Below, piece by piece: positions 17,533-24,207 of a stretch of DNA of 64,000 bases. Both the position numbers and the translations under genes were made by a program. Source of the stretch: Sediminibacterium sp. (GTDB lineage Bacteria > Bacteroidota > Bacteroidia > Chitinophagales > Chitinophagaceae); the NCBI RefSeq assembly GCF_019264485.1, contig NZ_JAHVAA010000011.1, positions 248,001-312,000 on the forward strand. The letters are read 5' to 3'. Below the pieces are notes generated by a model, which made no database searches, was not told the DNA's origin, and worked only from the letters and a program-made list of their open reading frames with translations. The stretch's first letter is position 1. Every line of letters begins with the position of its first letter.

Positions 17533-17611
17533 CGGCTTTCTTCGGGAAATTCCCGAAGCAGCTTCAAGATTTCTTCTAGAATTTCCCGAAGAAACCTTGA
17601 AGAAAGCCTGA
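17533..17611. repeat. Paired palindromes within a 500-bp unassigned region
   Basis: CTTCGGGAA/TTCCCGAAG forms a near-perfect palindrome at 17540-17558, followed at about 17570-17593 by a degenerate second copy, and AATTTCCCGAAGAAA (17581-17595) is the exact complement of TTTCTTCGGGAAATT (17537-17551). A plus-strand 68-codon frame (17405-17611) covers this and so ends with a repeated FLREIPE/FLLEFPE pattern; I do not recognise it and doubt it is a gene. The rest of 17338-17780 shows no gene. Confidence 0.6.
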
Positions 17612-17787
17612 GCAAAGGTTGGCTATGGTGCGGCTGTGGTGTTACCAATGTGTGGAAGATGTTCGGAAGAAATACCCCAAAAAAAAGGAATGTACCTATT
17701 GTAAAATAGAAATATTTGAAATATTTTTATACGAAATGAGTATGTTTCGTAAAACATAATTCAACTGAGTAGATTGGTGAAATTGAG

Positions 17788-17830
17788 TTTCGGCAATTTA
17801 CAAGTTGGCTGTAATACGGCAAGACCGTTC
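17788..17830 (+). other. attC-like spacer end (unit 0)
   Basis: AGTTGGCTGTAATACGGCA (17803-17821) resembles the end of the spacer at 19640-19665 (GTTGGCAGTAATGG). The GTTGGCT core at 17804-17810 fits the GTTRRRY-type end of integron attC sites at most positions. It immediately precedes the small gene at 17845. Confidence 0.4.
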
Positions 17831-17844
17831 ACATTTAAAGTTCT

Positions 17845-18084
17845 TTGACCAAAATATTGTTTTGCTTGACAAAACACAAAAACTTGGACATCCAAATTAA
17901 GTTGACTATTGATCTTGCAATGTCCTTAATCGGAGTTGTGGCGTTTTCTTCATTTTTCATATTTGTTGAACAATTAAATAACACGATTATGCAAACTTCA
18001 ATAACAACCGTAAAATCTATTTTGAAAGTTTTATTTGTTTCTGTTACAGTGGGAGTAGCCCTCGTGTGGAGAAAATGGTCCTAA
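17845..18084 (+). CDS. Small putative membrane protein
   Basis: 79 residues with two hydrophobic segments (about 25-43 and 58-75) ending in WRKWS. No family recognised. It may be a small cassette-borne membrane protein or a chance open frame: no clear ribosome-binding site, and a 12-bp inverted pair TTAATCGGAGTT/AACTCCGATTAA (17926-17937 and 18083-18094) spans part of it and its stop. Confidence 0.35.
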   Translation: MTKILFCLTKHKNLDIQIKLTIDLAMSLIGVVAFSSFFIFVEQLNNTIMQTSITTVKSILKVLFVSVTVGVALVWRKWS

Positions 18085-18140
18085 CTCCGATTAACATGAC
18101 ATTGAAACTTTAGAAGACTTAGTTTGCCAAGATTGAGGGC

Positions 18141-18164
18141 GGGGGTTCGAGTCCCCCTCTCCAC
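18141..18164 (+). other. tRNA 3' end: T-arm plus acceptor strand without a tRNA body
   Basis: GGGGG-TTCGAGT-CCCCC (18141-18157) is a perfect T-arm with canonical T-loop, followed by acceptor strand TCTCCAC (18158-18164). A matching GTGGAGA occurs at 18066-18072, but the 68 bases between do not give a D-arm or anticodon arm. The structure fits a tRNA pseudogene or the tRNA-derived half of an attachment site left by integration. No CCA is encoded. Confidence 0.55.
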
Positions 18165-18193
18165 TTTTCAACAAATCATCTAAATATAAAGAC

Positions 18194-18562
18194 ATGGCTC
18201 TTACAGACTTTTTCAGAATTAATTTACCATATGGCTTGAAGAGAAACTCTAAAGGTGAATGGTTCATATTTAACAGAGAATACGTACCATTAGGATGGAA
18301 TTCTACCGCAGGGGCAAAAAGTATTTTTGACGAAAATGCATATCCTGGCTATCCTGTTTATACTAAATACAAGGGTTTGACAGAAAATGCTATTCTTAAA
18401 ATAATAACAGACCCCGACAGAGTGCAGCGAAATAAAGCTGGAGAAATTGATAGCGTTTTTTTTTATAACGACAAGACGAATCCACAGTCAAGTCCTCAAT
18501 ATTGGGATGAATATTTTAATATTATTAAGGCATTTTCGAAGTTTGAAATCTCAACAAAATAA
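18194..18562 (+). CDS. Hypothetical protein, cassette-borne
   Basis: 122 aa, soluble, no signal peptide, no family that I can name. Aromatic-rich N-terminus (DFFRINLPYGLKRNSKGEWF) and a YWDEYFNIIKAFSKF ending give it the look of a folded protein. It starts 30 bp after the tRNA 3' end and is followed 10 bp after its stop by an attC-like spacer, so it is probably a single-gene cassette. Low GC relative to core. Confidence 0.6.
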   Translation: MALTDFFRINLPYGLKRNSKGEWFIFNREYVPLGWNSTAGAKSIFDENAYPGYPVYTKYKGLTENAILKIITDPDRVQRNKAGEIDSVFFYNDKTNPQSSPQYWDEYFNIIKAFSKFEISTK

Positions 18563-18571
18563 AACTACTAC

Positions 18572-18775
18572 AGCCAACATGCGGTTTGGCGTTATGGCAG
18601 CTTGAAGGAATACAATTCGGCTATAGTTTGGCTATTGTGCTGCATATCCAGCTTGACGGAAAGATTTGAGCAGTAGAATAAAACGTGTACATTAGTTCAT
18701 CGTTTGGCTTTAGTTGTCGGCGGACGGAACCCAGAATACCGCCACATTGCCAATGCTTCACTGTTAGCTGCAACC
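18572..18775 (+). other. attC-like spacer (unit 1)
   Basis: Begins AGCCAAC (18572-18578), core AACATGCGGTTTGGC with TATGGCAG following (to 18600), and ends with GTTAGCT near 18762-18768. The terminal heptamers are complementary at six of seven positions, as expected for R'' and R' of an attC site; about 200 bp is long for attC. The 18576-18605 block aligns with 19523-19550. Confidence 0.45.
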
Positions 18776-18794
18776 CTAAGATGACACAACGATT

Positions 18795-19505
18795 ATGAAA
18801 GAGGACATAAAGAAAATTAGAGAATTACTCGACAATATGGAAAAGTCTGAAACTCAATCGGACAGTGAAAGTGTAAAAGAAACATTCGATTTGTTCGAGC
18901 TTCCGCAACTTGTAAAAGACATCGTTGATTTTTTACAACCAGTTATTTCCCCATATGAAATGGATGTGTATTGGTTTTTATTTAGACATTCAATTCTTGA
19001 AAATGGTGACATATTTATAAGAGCTAGTAACGCAAAAATCGCAAAAGGTATTGGTTCGAAATTTAAAAACTTAGACAGCCAAAATCCACGGTCAGGAGAA
19101 AAAACTGTTGCGGAGAATTTAAGGTCGTTGGAAACCTTGAATGTGATAAAGAAAGTTGGAGACACCAATAGAGACGGCACATTGTATAAGATATTTCTAC
19201 CAGAAGAAATTGAAATTTGTCAAGAAAAAATGAAATCACTTGTAAAGGAAAACCTTCCATTTGTTGACCCTAAGAAAGAACAAGACTATTATAACATTAA
19301 GGAAAACAGGCTGAAAATATTCGAGCGAGATAAATATTTGTGCTACAAATGCAAGAAGCAACTGACAAGGTTTAATGCCACACTCGACCATATTCAACCG
19401 GTGAGTGAAGGTGGTGATAATTCATTTGACAATCTTGTTACGTGTTGTTTTCATGACAATGCAAGCAGACGTGCGACACCAATTTCAGACTTTATTCCTG
19501 AATGA
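18795..19505 (+). CDS. HNH endonuclease with N-terminal winged-helix region
   Basis: 236 aa. The C-terminal 60 residues are an HNH nuclease module: RDKYLCYKCKKQ (CxxC zinc pair), LDHIQPVSEGGDNSFDNLV (catalytic His of the DHI motif and following Asn) and the final CC/N/SRR cluster. The N-terminal 130 residues look like a replication-initiator or winged-helix fold (YEMDVYWFLFRHSIL, SLETLNVIKKVG). No methyltransferase is adjacent, so it may be a solitary restriction-like or homing-like nuclease. It is the second gene of the apparent cassette run. Confidence 0.75.
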   Translation: MKEDIKKIRELLDNMEKSETQSDSESVKETFDLFELPQLVKDIVDFLQPVISPYEMDVYWFLFRHSILENGDIFIRASNAKIAKGIGSKFKNLDSQNPRSGEKTVAENLRSLETLNVIKKVGDTNRDGTLYKIFLPEEIEICQEKMKSLVKENLPFVDPKKEQDYYNIKENRLKIFERDKYLCYKCKKQLTRFNATLDHIQPVSEGGDNSFDNLVTCCFHDNASRRATPISDFIPE

Positions 19506-19518
19506 CAAGAAGGACAGT

Positions 19519-19660
19519 AGCAAACAGCGGTATGGCAAAAGGCAGGCTGATGTGCTTCGTAGAAATATTTGTACAAGGTTCAGCATTTGCACTTCGAATG
19601 AGCCGCAGTGCTATAAATACCACCTTCGACAAGCTGCAAATCGTTGGCAGTAATGGTATA
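19519..19660 (+). other. attC-like spacer (unit 2)
   Basis: Core AACAGCGGTATGGC then AAAAGGCAGGCTGA (19523-19550) matches the 18576-18605 block at most positions; the end GTTGGCAGTAATGG (about 19644-19657) matches unit 0. It lies between the HNH and GIY-YIG genes. Confidence 0.45.
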
Positions 19661-19693
19661 CCCTTCGTAACGACAAACCTCTAAAATTTGAAA

Positions 19694-20128
19694 ATGTTTG
19701 ACGATCTAAATAAATATAAACAAAACGGCCATTTTTTCTTTAAGCAGACAGACAACTTAATTTCAGTTTGTAATGCACCAAATGACAAAAGTGGAGTGTA
19801 TCTACTTTACGCATTAAAAGACGGAAGAGTAGAGCTTATTTATATAGGGCGTTCGGGGGAAATAAAACAAGATGGAATACTTTTTATCCGTAAAGCAGGA
19901 CTTGGCGGACTTAAAGACAGACTTGTAAATGGCAAACAATTTGGTGAACCGAGACGGAACTCCTGGAAAGCTGTAATGAATTATGAAAAAATTGAAGCAT
20001 TAGACATTTACTGGTATGCGACACATTGTGAGAAGTATATTGATTGCCCGAAAATTCTTGAAAACAAACTGCTTCGAAAATACTTTGAAATTTACGGACG
20101 CTTACCAAAATGGAATAACGAACTATGA
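19694..20128 (+). CDS. GIY-YIG nuclease-like protein
   Basis: 144 aa from ATG 19694 (an in-frame TTG two codons earlier is less likely). GVYLLY (residues 34-39) and LIYIGRSG (48-55) form the GIY-YIG beta-hairpin, followed by the expected Arg (GGLKDRL) and a downstream Glu/Asn region (CPKILENKLL). The domain usually cuts DNA with a single metal. No partner domain is present, so the target is unknown. It is the third consecutive plus-strand cassette-like gene. Confidence 0.7.
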   Translation: MFDDLNKYKQNGHFFFKQTDNLISVCNAPNDKSGVYLLYALKDGRVELIYIGRSGEIKQDGILFIRKAGLGGLKDRLVNGKQFGEPRRNSWKAVMNYEKIEALDIYWYATHCEKYIDCPKILENKLLRKYFEIYGRLPKWNNEL

Positions 20129-20138
20129 GAACTAACTT

Positions 20139-20261
20139 TTGGAAACTTCCGAAAGGTTAAAATACGATGAGCTGGTTACGAGACTTGAAAACTACATGGA
20201 GATTTTAGAAAATATTCAGCGAAATAAAAACGATGCCCGAACAACAAAGCATAGAATATAA
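20139..20261 (+). CDS. Short coiled-coil ORF overlapping next gene, possible remnant
   Basis: A 40-codon frame with a TTG start and a helical sequence (ERLKYDELVTRLENYMEIL). It overlaps the start of the AlbA-domain gene by 29 bp in another frame. It could be the tail of a lost gene or a small leader peptide; evidence is weak. Confidence 0.25.
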   Translation: METSERLKYDELVTRLENYMEILENIQRNKNDARTTKHRI

Positions 20262-21558
20262 ACAAAGCTGGCACGATGAATATCTGAAATGGGTTTGTGG
20301 ATTTGCCAATGCACAAGGCGGTGTAATATTCATTGGTAAGGATGATGCTGGTAAAGTGGTTGGCATTAGCGATTACAAAAAGCTGATGGATGAAATACCC
20401 AACAAGGTTAAAGACCTGATGGGTATTTTGGTTGATGTAAACCTGCATGAAGAAAATGAACTATATTATCTTGAAATAATTACACAGCCTTATGCTGTGC
20501 CTATTTCTTTACGTGGCAGGTATTACTATCGCAGCGGAAGTACCAAACAGGAATTGATTGGAGCAGCACTCACCGATTATTTACTTCGTAAAAGTGGTAA
20601 GACATGGGATGAAGTTGCCGAACCCACGGCCACACTTGATGACATTGATGATGCCAGTTTAAAATCATATATAGCAGCTTCTCTTCATGCAGGCAGAATT
20701 GCAGATGTGGAAGGATTAAGCAAAGCAGATTTGATTGCCAAACTCCGCCTGACAGATGATATCGGTAATATTAAAAGAGCAGCCATTGTTTTATTTGGAC
20801 AGAACCCGGGAAAATTTTTTAATAATTGCGTTGTAAAAATGGGCCGCTTTGGTAAAGACGGCAGCGACTTAAGATTCCAGGAGACGGTTGAAGGCAATAT
20901 TGTTTATTTACTGAAAGAAGTGATAGAGCAACTAAACCGGAAGTTTTTTACCCGTGCTATTTCGTTTGAAGGCATACAAAGAATTGAAAAAGGTGAATAT
21001 CCCATCGCCGCAATTCGTGAAATGTTACTGAATGCACTTGTGCACAGGAATTACTTGGGTACATCCGTGGTGCAGATGCGTATGTTTGATAATCATTTTA
21101 ATATCTGGAACGAGGGTGAATTACCAGCTGGCATTAGCTTAGATTCACTCAAAAGACAGCATCCATCATGGCCAAGAAATTTATTGATAGCCGATGTATG
21201 TTTCAAAGGTGGCTACATTGATGCATGGGGAAGAGGCACACTAAAGATTATCAGTACCTGCAAAGAAGCAGGATTACCCGACCCTGAAATTATTGAACAG
21301 GATGGCGGCATATTGGTAACGCTGTTTAAAAACAAGTACAGTGCTGAACAGTTGAAGAAATTAGGATTGAATGAGCGACAGCTAAAAGCAGTATTGTATG
21401 TGGTTGAATATGGTAGTATTACTAACTCAAAATATCAAGAGATAAATGAAGTTGGCAAAACGCTGGCTACTGAAGAATTAAAGGAATTGATTGGCAAAGA
21501 TATCATAAAGCAAGCGGGTTCTAAAGGGCGAGGAAGCAAGTATGAACTTGAAAAATAA
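20233..21558 (+). CDS. AlbA_2/Schlafen-type ATP-binding transcriptional regulator-like protein
   Basis: 441 aa, three regions. Residues 1-115 form the AlbA_2 domain (SIEYKQSWHDEYLKWVCGFANAQGG, start-linked). A GHKL-type ATPase-like domain covers about 255-350 (REMLLNALVHRNY, DAWGRGTLKI). A C-terminal winged helix covers about 365-441. Such proteins are common in bacterial accessory regions and often annotated as ATP-binding or putative transcriptional regulators; some relatives act in phage defence, but nothing here proves that role. It ends the low-GC island and is followed by iterated GGCCG motifs. Confidence 0.85.
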   Translation: MPEQQSIEYKQSWHDEYLKWVCGFANAQGGVIFIGKDDAGKVVGISDYKKLMDEIPNKVKDLMGILVDVNLHEENELYYLEIITQPYAVPISLRGRYYYRSGSTKQELIGAALTDYLLRKSGKTWDEVAEPTATLDDIDDASLKSYIAASLHAGRIADVEGLSKADLIAKLRLTDDIGNIKRAAIVLFGQNPGKFFNNCVVKMGRFGKDGSDLRFQETVEGNIVYLLKEVIEQLNRKFFTRAISFEGIQRIEKGEYPIAAIREMLLNALVHRNYLGTSVVQMRMFDNHFNIWNEGELPAGISLDSLKRQHPSWPRNLLIADVCFKGGYIDAWGRGTLKIISTCKEAGLPDPEIIEQDGGILVTLFKNKYSAEQLKKLGLNERQLKAVLYVVEYGSITNSKYQEINEVGKTLATEELKELIGKDIIKQAGSKGRGSKYELEK

Positions 21559-21560
21559 TT

Positions 21561-21607
21561 GGCCGCTAATTGGCCGTATTGGCCGCTAAATGGCCGGAAA
21601 TAGGCCG
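21561..21607. repeat. Iterated GGCCG motifs
   Basis: GGCCG at 21561, 21572, 21581, 21592 and 21603, mostly inside TTGGCCGCTAA-like units spaced 9-11 bp, starting right after the stop codon of the AlbA-domain gene. Not 7-bp periodic, so distinct from the heptamer arrays. Confidence 0.7.
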
Positions 21608-21631
21608 TTTACAGTAACAAAATATGGATGA

Positions 21632-21703
21632 GGATTTCTCAAATCATTTAAAGGTGAATCAGGAACTTTCGGAGCAGGAATATCTTATCAATTAAAAGGG
21701 TAG
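21632..21703 (+). pseudogene. C-terminal scrap of an outer-membrane beta-barrel protein
   Basis: A short frame ending GTFGAGISYQLKG plus stop has the alternating aromatic/glycine pattern of the last strand of Bacteroidota outer-membrane proteins. Nothing upstream continues it; the frame is closed by TGA at 21629. Probably a remnant left at the island boundary. Confidence 0.3.
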
Positions 21704-21803
21704 TAATAGGGCAAATGGGGCAAAATATTCGGACTCAAAATGGACTCAATTTCATTAATCGAAAGTTGACTCGTATAAATCCTGTTTTTGGTGCGTAGCT
21801 TTT

Positions 21804-21859
21804 ACGTGAGAGGTGAGACGTGAGAGGGTTAGGCCATGGTCCATGGGCTATCAGCCATG
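21804..21859. repeat. Composite heptamer array (ACGTGAG and CCATGGT families)
   Basis: Units ACGTGAG, AGGTGAG, ACGTGAG (21804-21824) lead into GCCATGG, TCCATGG, GCTATCA, GCCATGC (21833-21860). The second part runs through the lolD-like stop codon (complement of 21851-21853) into its last codons. Confidence 0.7.
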
Positions 21860-22507
21860 CACTATCCTCCCATCCTTCATATGCAACACCCGATCACTCA
21901 ACCCGGCCAATTCCTCATTATGTGTAACAATCAAAAAAGTCTGCTGAAATTGTTGTCTTAGTGTGCCAAAGAGGCTGTGTAATTCACGGGCATTGGTACT
22001 GTCGAGGTTACCGGTGGGCTCATCTGCAAAAATAATATCGGGCTGATTAATGAGTGCCCTTGCCACGGCCACACGCTGTTGTTCTCCACCCGATAACTGG
22101 TTGGGTTTATTCTCCATCCGGTCACTTAAGCCTAAGAGATCGAGTAGTTCAGCGGCTCTTTTTTCCACATTTTTCTTAGGGGTACCGGCAATCCATCCGG
22201 GGATGCATACATTTTCTATGGCTGAGAATTCGGGTAGGAGATGGTGAAACTGGAATACAAAACCAATATGCCGGTTACGGAAGGCAGATAGTTTTTCGCC
22301 TTTTAAAAGATCAACCTGCTGTTCATTGAGCCATATAGAGCCACTGTCGGCCTTATCGAGCGTACCCAGCATATGCAATAAAGTGCTTTTTCCGGCACCG
22401 GATGAGCCTACAATACTCACCATTTCGCCCCGGGAAATTTCTATATCCACGCCTTTCAGCACTTCCAGTTGACCATATTTCCGGGTTATATTGACCGCTT
22501 TAAGCAT
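21851..22507 (-). CDS. LolD-like ABC transporter ATP-binding protein
   Basis: 218 aa from ATG 22507 (a GTG three codons upstream is less likely). Walker [10 protein letters not shown], signature [15 protein letters not shown], Walker [13 protein letters not shown] and H-loop VTHNEE place it with LolD, the ATPase that drives release of lipoproteins from the inner membrane through LolCE. No permease is adjacent, as is usual in this phylum. Its last codons and stop are supplied by a heptamer array. Confidence 0.9.
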   Translation of the reverse strand: MLKAVNITRKYGQLEVLKGVDIEISRGEMVSIVGSSGAGKSTLLHMLGTLDKADSGSIWLNEQQVDLLKGEKLSAFRNRHIGFVFQFHHLLPEFSAIENVCIPGWIAGTPKKNVEKRAAELLDLLGLSDRMENKPNQLSGGEQQRVAVARALINQPDIIFADEPTGNLDSTNARELHSLFGTLRQQFQQTFLIVTHNEELAGLSDRVLHMKDGRIVHG

Positions 22508-22641
22508 AATTCCCACCTGTTTAATCGTTCAAACTTAGCCTATATCAGCCTTTTTTTAAACATTTCTTTACACAGGAAGTCCAACCACATTTGGTGGTAT
22601 CGTATATACGGTTACATTTGCAAAAAATTAAAAGGTAAGTT

Positions 22642-22863
22642 ATGTTCTGGACATTAGAATTGGCAAGTTACCTGGAAGAAGCTCCCTGGCCAGCCACAAA
22701 AGATGAATTGATCGATTATTCCATCCGTAGTGGTGCGCCCATTGAAGTGGTAGAAAATCTCCAGGAACTGGAAGATGAGGGTGAAGTGTACGAGAGCATA
22801 GAAGATATCTGGCCTGATTACCCCAGCCAGGAAGACTTCATGTTCAATGAAGACGAATACTAA
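22642..22863 (+). CDS. DUF2795 family protein
   Basis: 73-residue acidic protein, conserved across Bacteroidota: FWTLELASYLEEAPWPATK, DELIDYSIRSGAP, then NLQELEDEGE and the SIEDIWPDYPSQEDF ending. The ELIDYA-RxGAP region resembles a small winged-helix fold. Function unknown. Followed after 30 bp by an intrinsic terminator, so monocistronic. Confidence 0.9.
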   Translation: MFWTLELASYLEEAPWPATKDELIDYSIRSGAPIEVVENLQELEDEGEVYESIEDIWPDYPSQEDFMFNEDEY

Positions 22864-22892
22864 TACCCGCTTTCAGGTTGAATAGTTTTTAG

Positions 22893-22930
22893 AAAAAATC
22901 CCGCCTCTTAGTTAGGGGCGGGATTTTTTT
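22893..22930 (+). terminator. Intrinsic terminator after DUF2795 gene
   Basis: ATCCCGCC (22898-22905) pairs with GGCGGGAT (22917-22924) and is followed by seven T; A-run on the other side could also serve the opposite strand. Confidence 0.88.
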
Positions 22931-23004
22931 GGTCCATAGTTGATAGTCCATGGTCCATAGTCCATAGTCAATAGCCAATGCCATGGTCTATGGACTATGG
23001 ACTC
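22931..23004. repeat. Heptamer inverted-repeat array, GTCCATA family
   Basis: Units GTCCATA, GTTGATA, GTCCATG, GTCCATA, GTCCATA, GTCAATA follow each other from 22932, facing a complementary block at about 22981-23004. The array contains the SemiSWEET stop codon (complement of 22995-22997) and its two last sense codons. Confidence 0.85.
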
Positions 23005-23258
23005 TTCCTAAAAGTAAGTTTAAAATAAAACAGCACCAGCGTCAAAGCCAGCACTACAAAGTTGGCTACAATGACAGGACCGCTTTCTATGGCAAAACCA
23101 TATACCAGCCATACAATGGTGCTGGTTACAACAATGGTAATCATCCAGATACTCAGGTCGCCCACACTTTTCGATTGCCAGGATTTGTATACCTGGGGAA
23201 TAAAAGTAATAGAGGTTAAAAATGACCCGAGATAACCAACGAGTTCGATCCAGTTCAT
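22995..23258 (-). CDS. SemiSWEET-family sugar transporter
   Basis: 87-residue three-helix membrane protein of the SWEET/PQ-loop superfamily: GYLGSFLTSITFIPQVYKSW contains the PQ motif of helix 1, followed by KSVGDLSIWM, and two more hydrophobic helices. SemiSWEETs act as dimers for facilitated sugar diffusion. The C-terminal Ser-Pro and stop codon come from a heptamer array, so the tail may be recently altered. Confidence 0.9.
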   Translation of the reverse strand: MNWIELVGYLGSFLTSITFIPQVYKSWQSKSVGDLSIWMITIVVTSTIVWLVYGFAIESGPVIVANFVVLALTLVLFYFKLTFRKSP

Positions 23259-23264
23259 AGAGCA

Positions 23265-23332
23265 TTTTTTGATGTCAGATGTCAGATCGCAGATGTAATC
23301 AAATCTGACATCTGCGATCTGACATCAAAAAA
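23265..23332. repeat. Heptamer inverted-repeat array, GATGTCA family
   Basis: Left arm 23265-23296, right arm 23301-23332. TTTTTTGATGTCAGAT pairs perfectly with the outer right arm; inside, units GTCAGATC/GCAGATG occur in swapped order on the two arms, so an alternative 20-bp register also pairs. Ends 2 bp from the fabI stop. Related to 7478-7537. Confidence 0.85.
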
Positions 23333-23334
23333 TT

Positions 23335-24150
23335 TTATTCAACACCCAGTTTCGTCATCACATCCATACTCACCCCCGTGGTAGAATAACCACCATCGTG
23401 GAAGAGGTTTTGCATGGTTACCATACGGGTGAGGTCGGAGAAGAGGGTGATACAGTAGTTGGCACAATCTTCTGCACTGGCATTACCCAATGGTGCAATG
23501 GCATTGGCATAATCGAAGAAATCGCCAAAGCCTTTGATGCCAGAACCTGCTGTGGTTTTGGTGGGTGACTGCGATACGGTATTGATACGTACTTTTTTCT
23601 CTAATCCATAATGATAACCAAAACTACGTGCGATTGATTCGAGCATGGCTTTAATATCGGCCATATCGGTATAGAAAGGATAGGTACGTTGTGCGGCTGC
23701 ATAAGATAGCGCTACCACACTGCCCCATTCATTAATAGCATCTAATTTTTTTGCCACAGCCAGCATTTTATGTAGCGACATAGCCGATACATCTATGCCT
23801 TTCATGAAATACTCATAATTAGATTCTGTATAAGGTATTTTCTTACGGATGTTTACACTCATACCAATAGAGTGTAGCACAAAATCTATTTTACCACCCA
23901 ATACTTCCTGCGATTGGGTGAACAGGGTAGTGAGTTCTTCCACGCTTGTAGCATCGGCGGGAATAATCTGAGAATTGGTTTTCTCTGCCAGCTTATTAAT
24001 CTCACCCATACGCATGGCGATGGGGGCATTGGTTAATACAAAACTGGCACCTTCTTCGTGTGCTTTTTCAGCCACTTTCCAGGCAATTGAATTTTCATCG
24101 AGGGCACCGGTTATGATACCGCGTTTTCCTTTAAGCAGGTTATAAGCCAT
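23335..24150 (-). CDS. fabI: Enoyl-[acyl-carrier-protein] reductase FabI
   Basis: NADH-dependent last step of fatty-acid elongation. 271 aa, SDR fold. GALDENSIAWKVAEKAHEEGA is the cofactor loop of the FabI type, and FYTDMADIK carries the Tyr-x6-Lys pair characteristic of FabI rather than classical SDRs. SQSPTKTTAGSG corresponds to the substrate-binding flap. Normal length; monocistronic on the minus strand with a heptamer array abutting its 3' end. Confidence 0.97.
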   Translation of the reverse strand: MAYNLLKGKRGIITGALDENSIAWKVAEKAHEEGASFVLTNAPIAMRMGEINKLAEKTNSQIIPADATSVEELTTLFTQSQEVLGGKIDFVLHSIGMSVNIRKKIPYTESNYEYFMKGIDVSAMSLHKMLAVAKKLDAINEWGSVVALSYAAAQRTYPFYTDMADIKAMLESIARSFGYHYGLEKKVRINTVSQSPTKTTAGSGIKGFGDFFDYANAIAPLGNASAEDCANYCITLFSDLTRMVTMQNLFHDGGYSTTGVSMDVMTKLGVE

Positions 24151-24207
24151 AATAAGTCGTTTAAAAATGGTTTAGTAGGGGTAAAAGTATAGAATATCGG
24201 TTAAACC

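Noticed and set aside
18066..18164. Complete tRNA gene
   Set aside because: T-arm and acceptor pair, but no D-arm or anticodon arm can be drawn in the middle.
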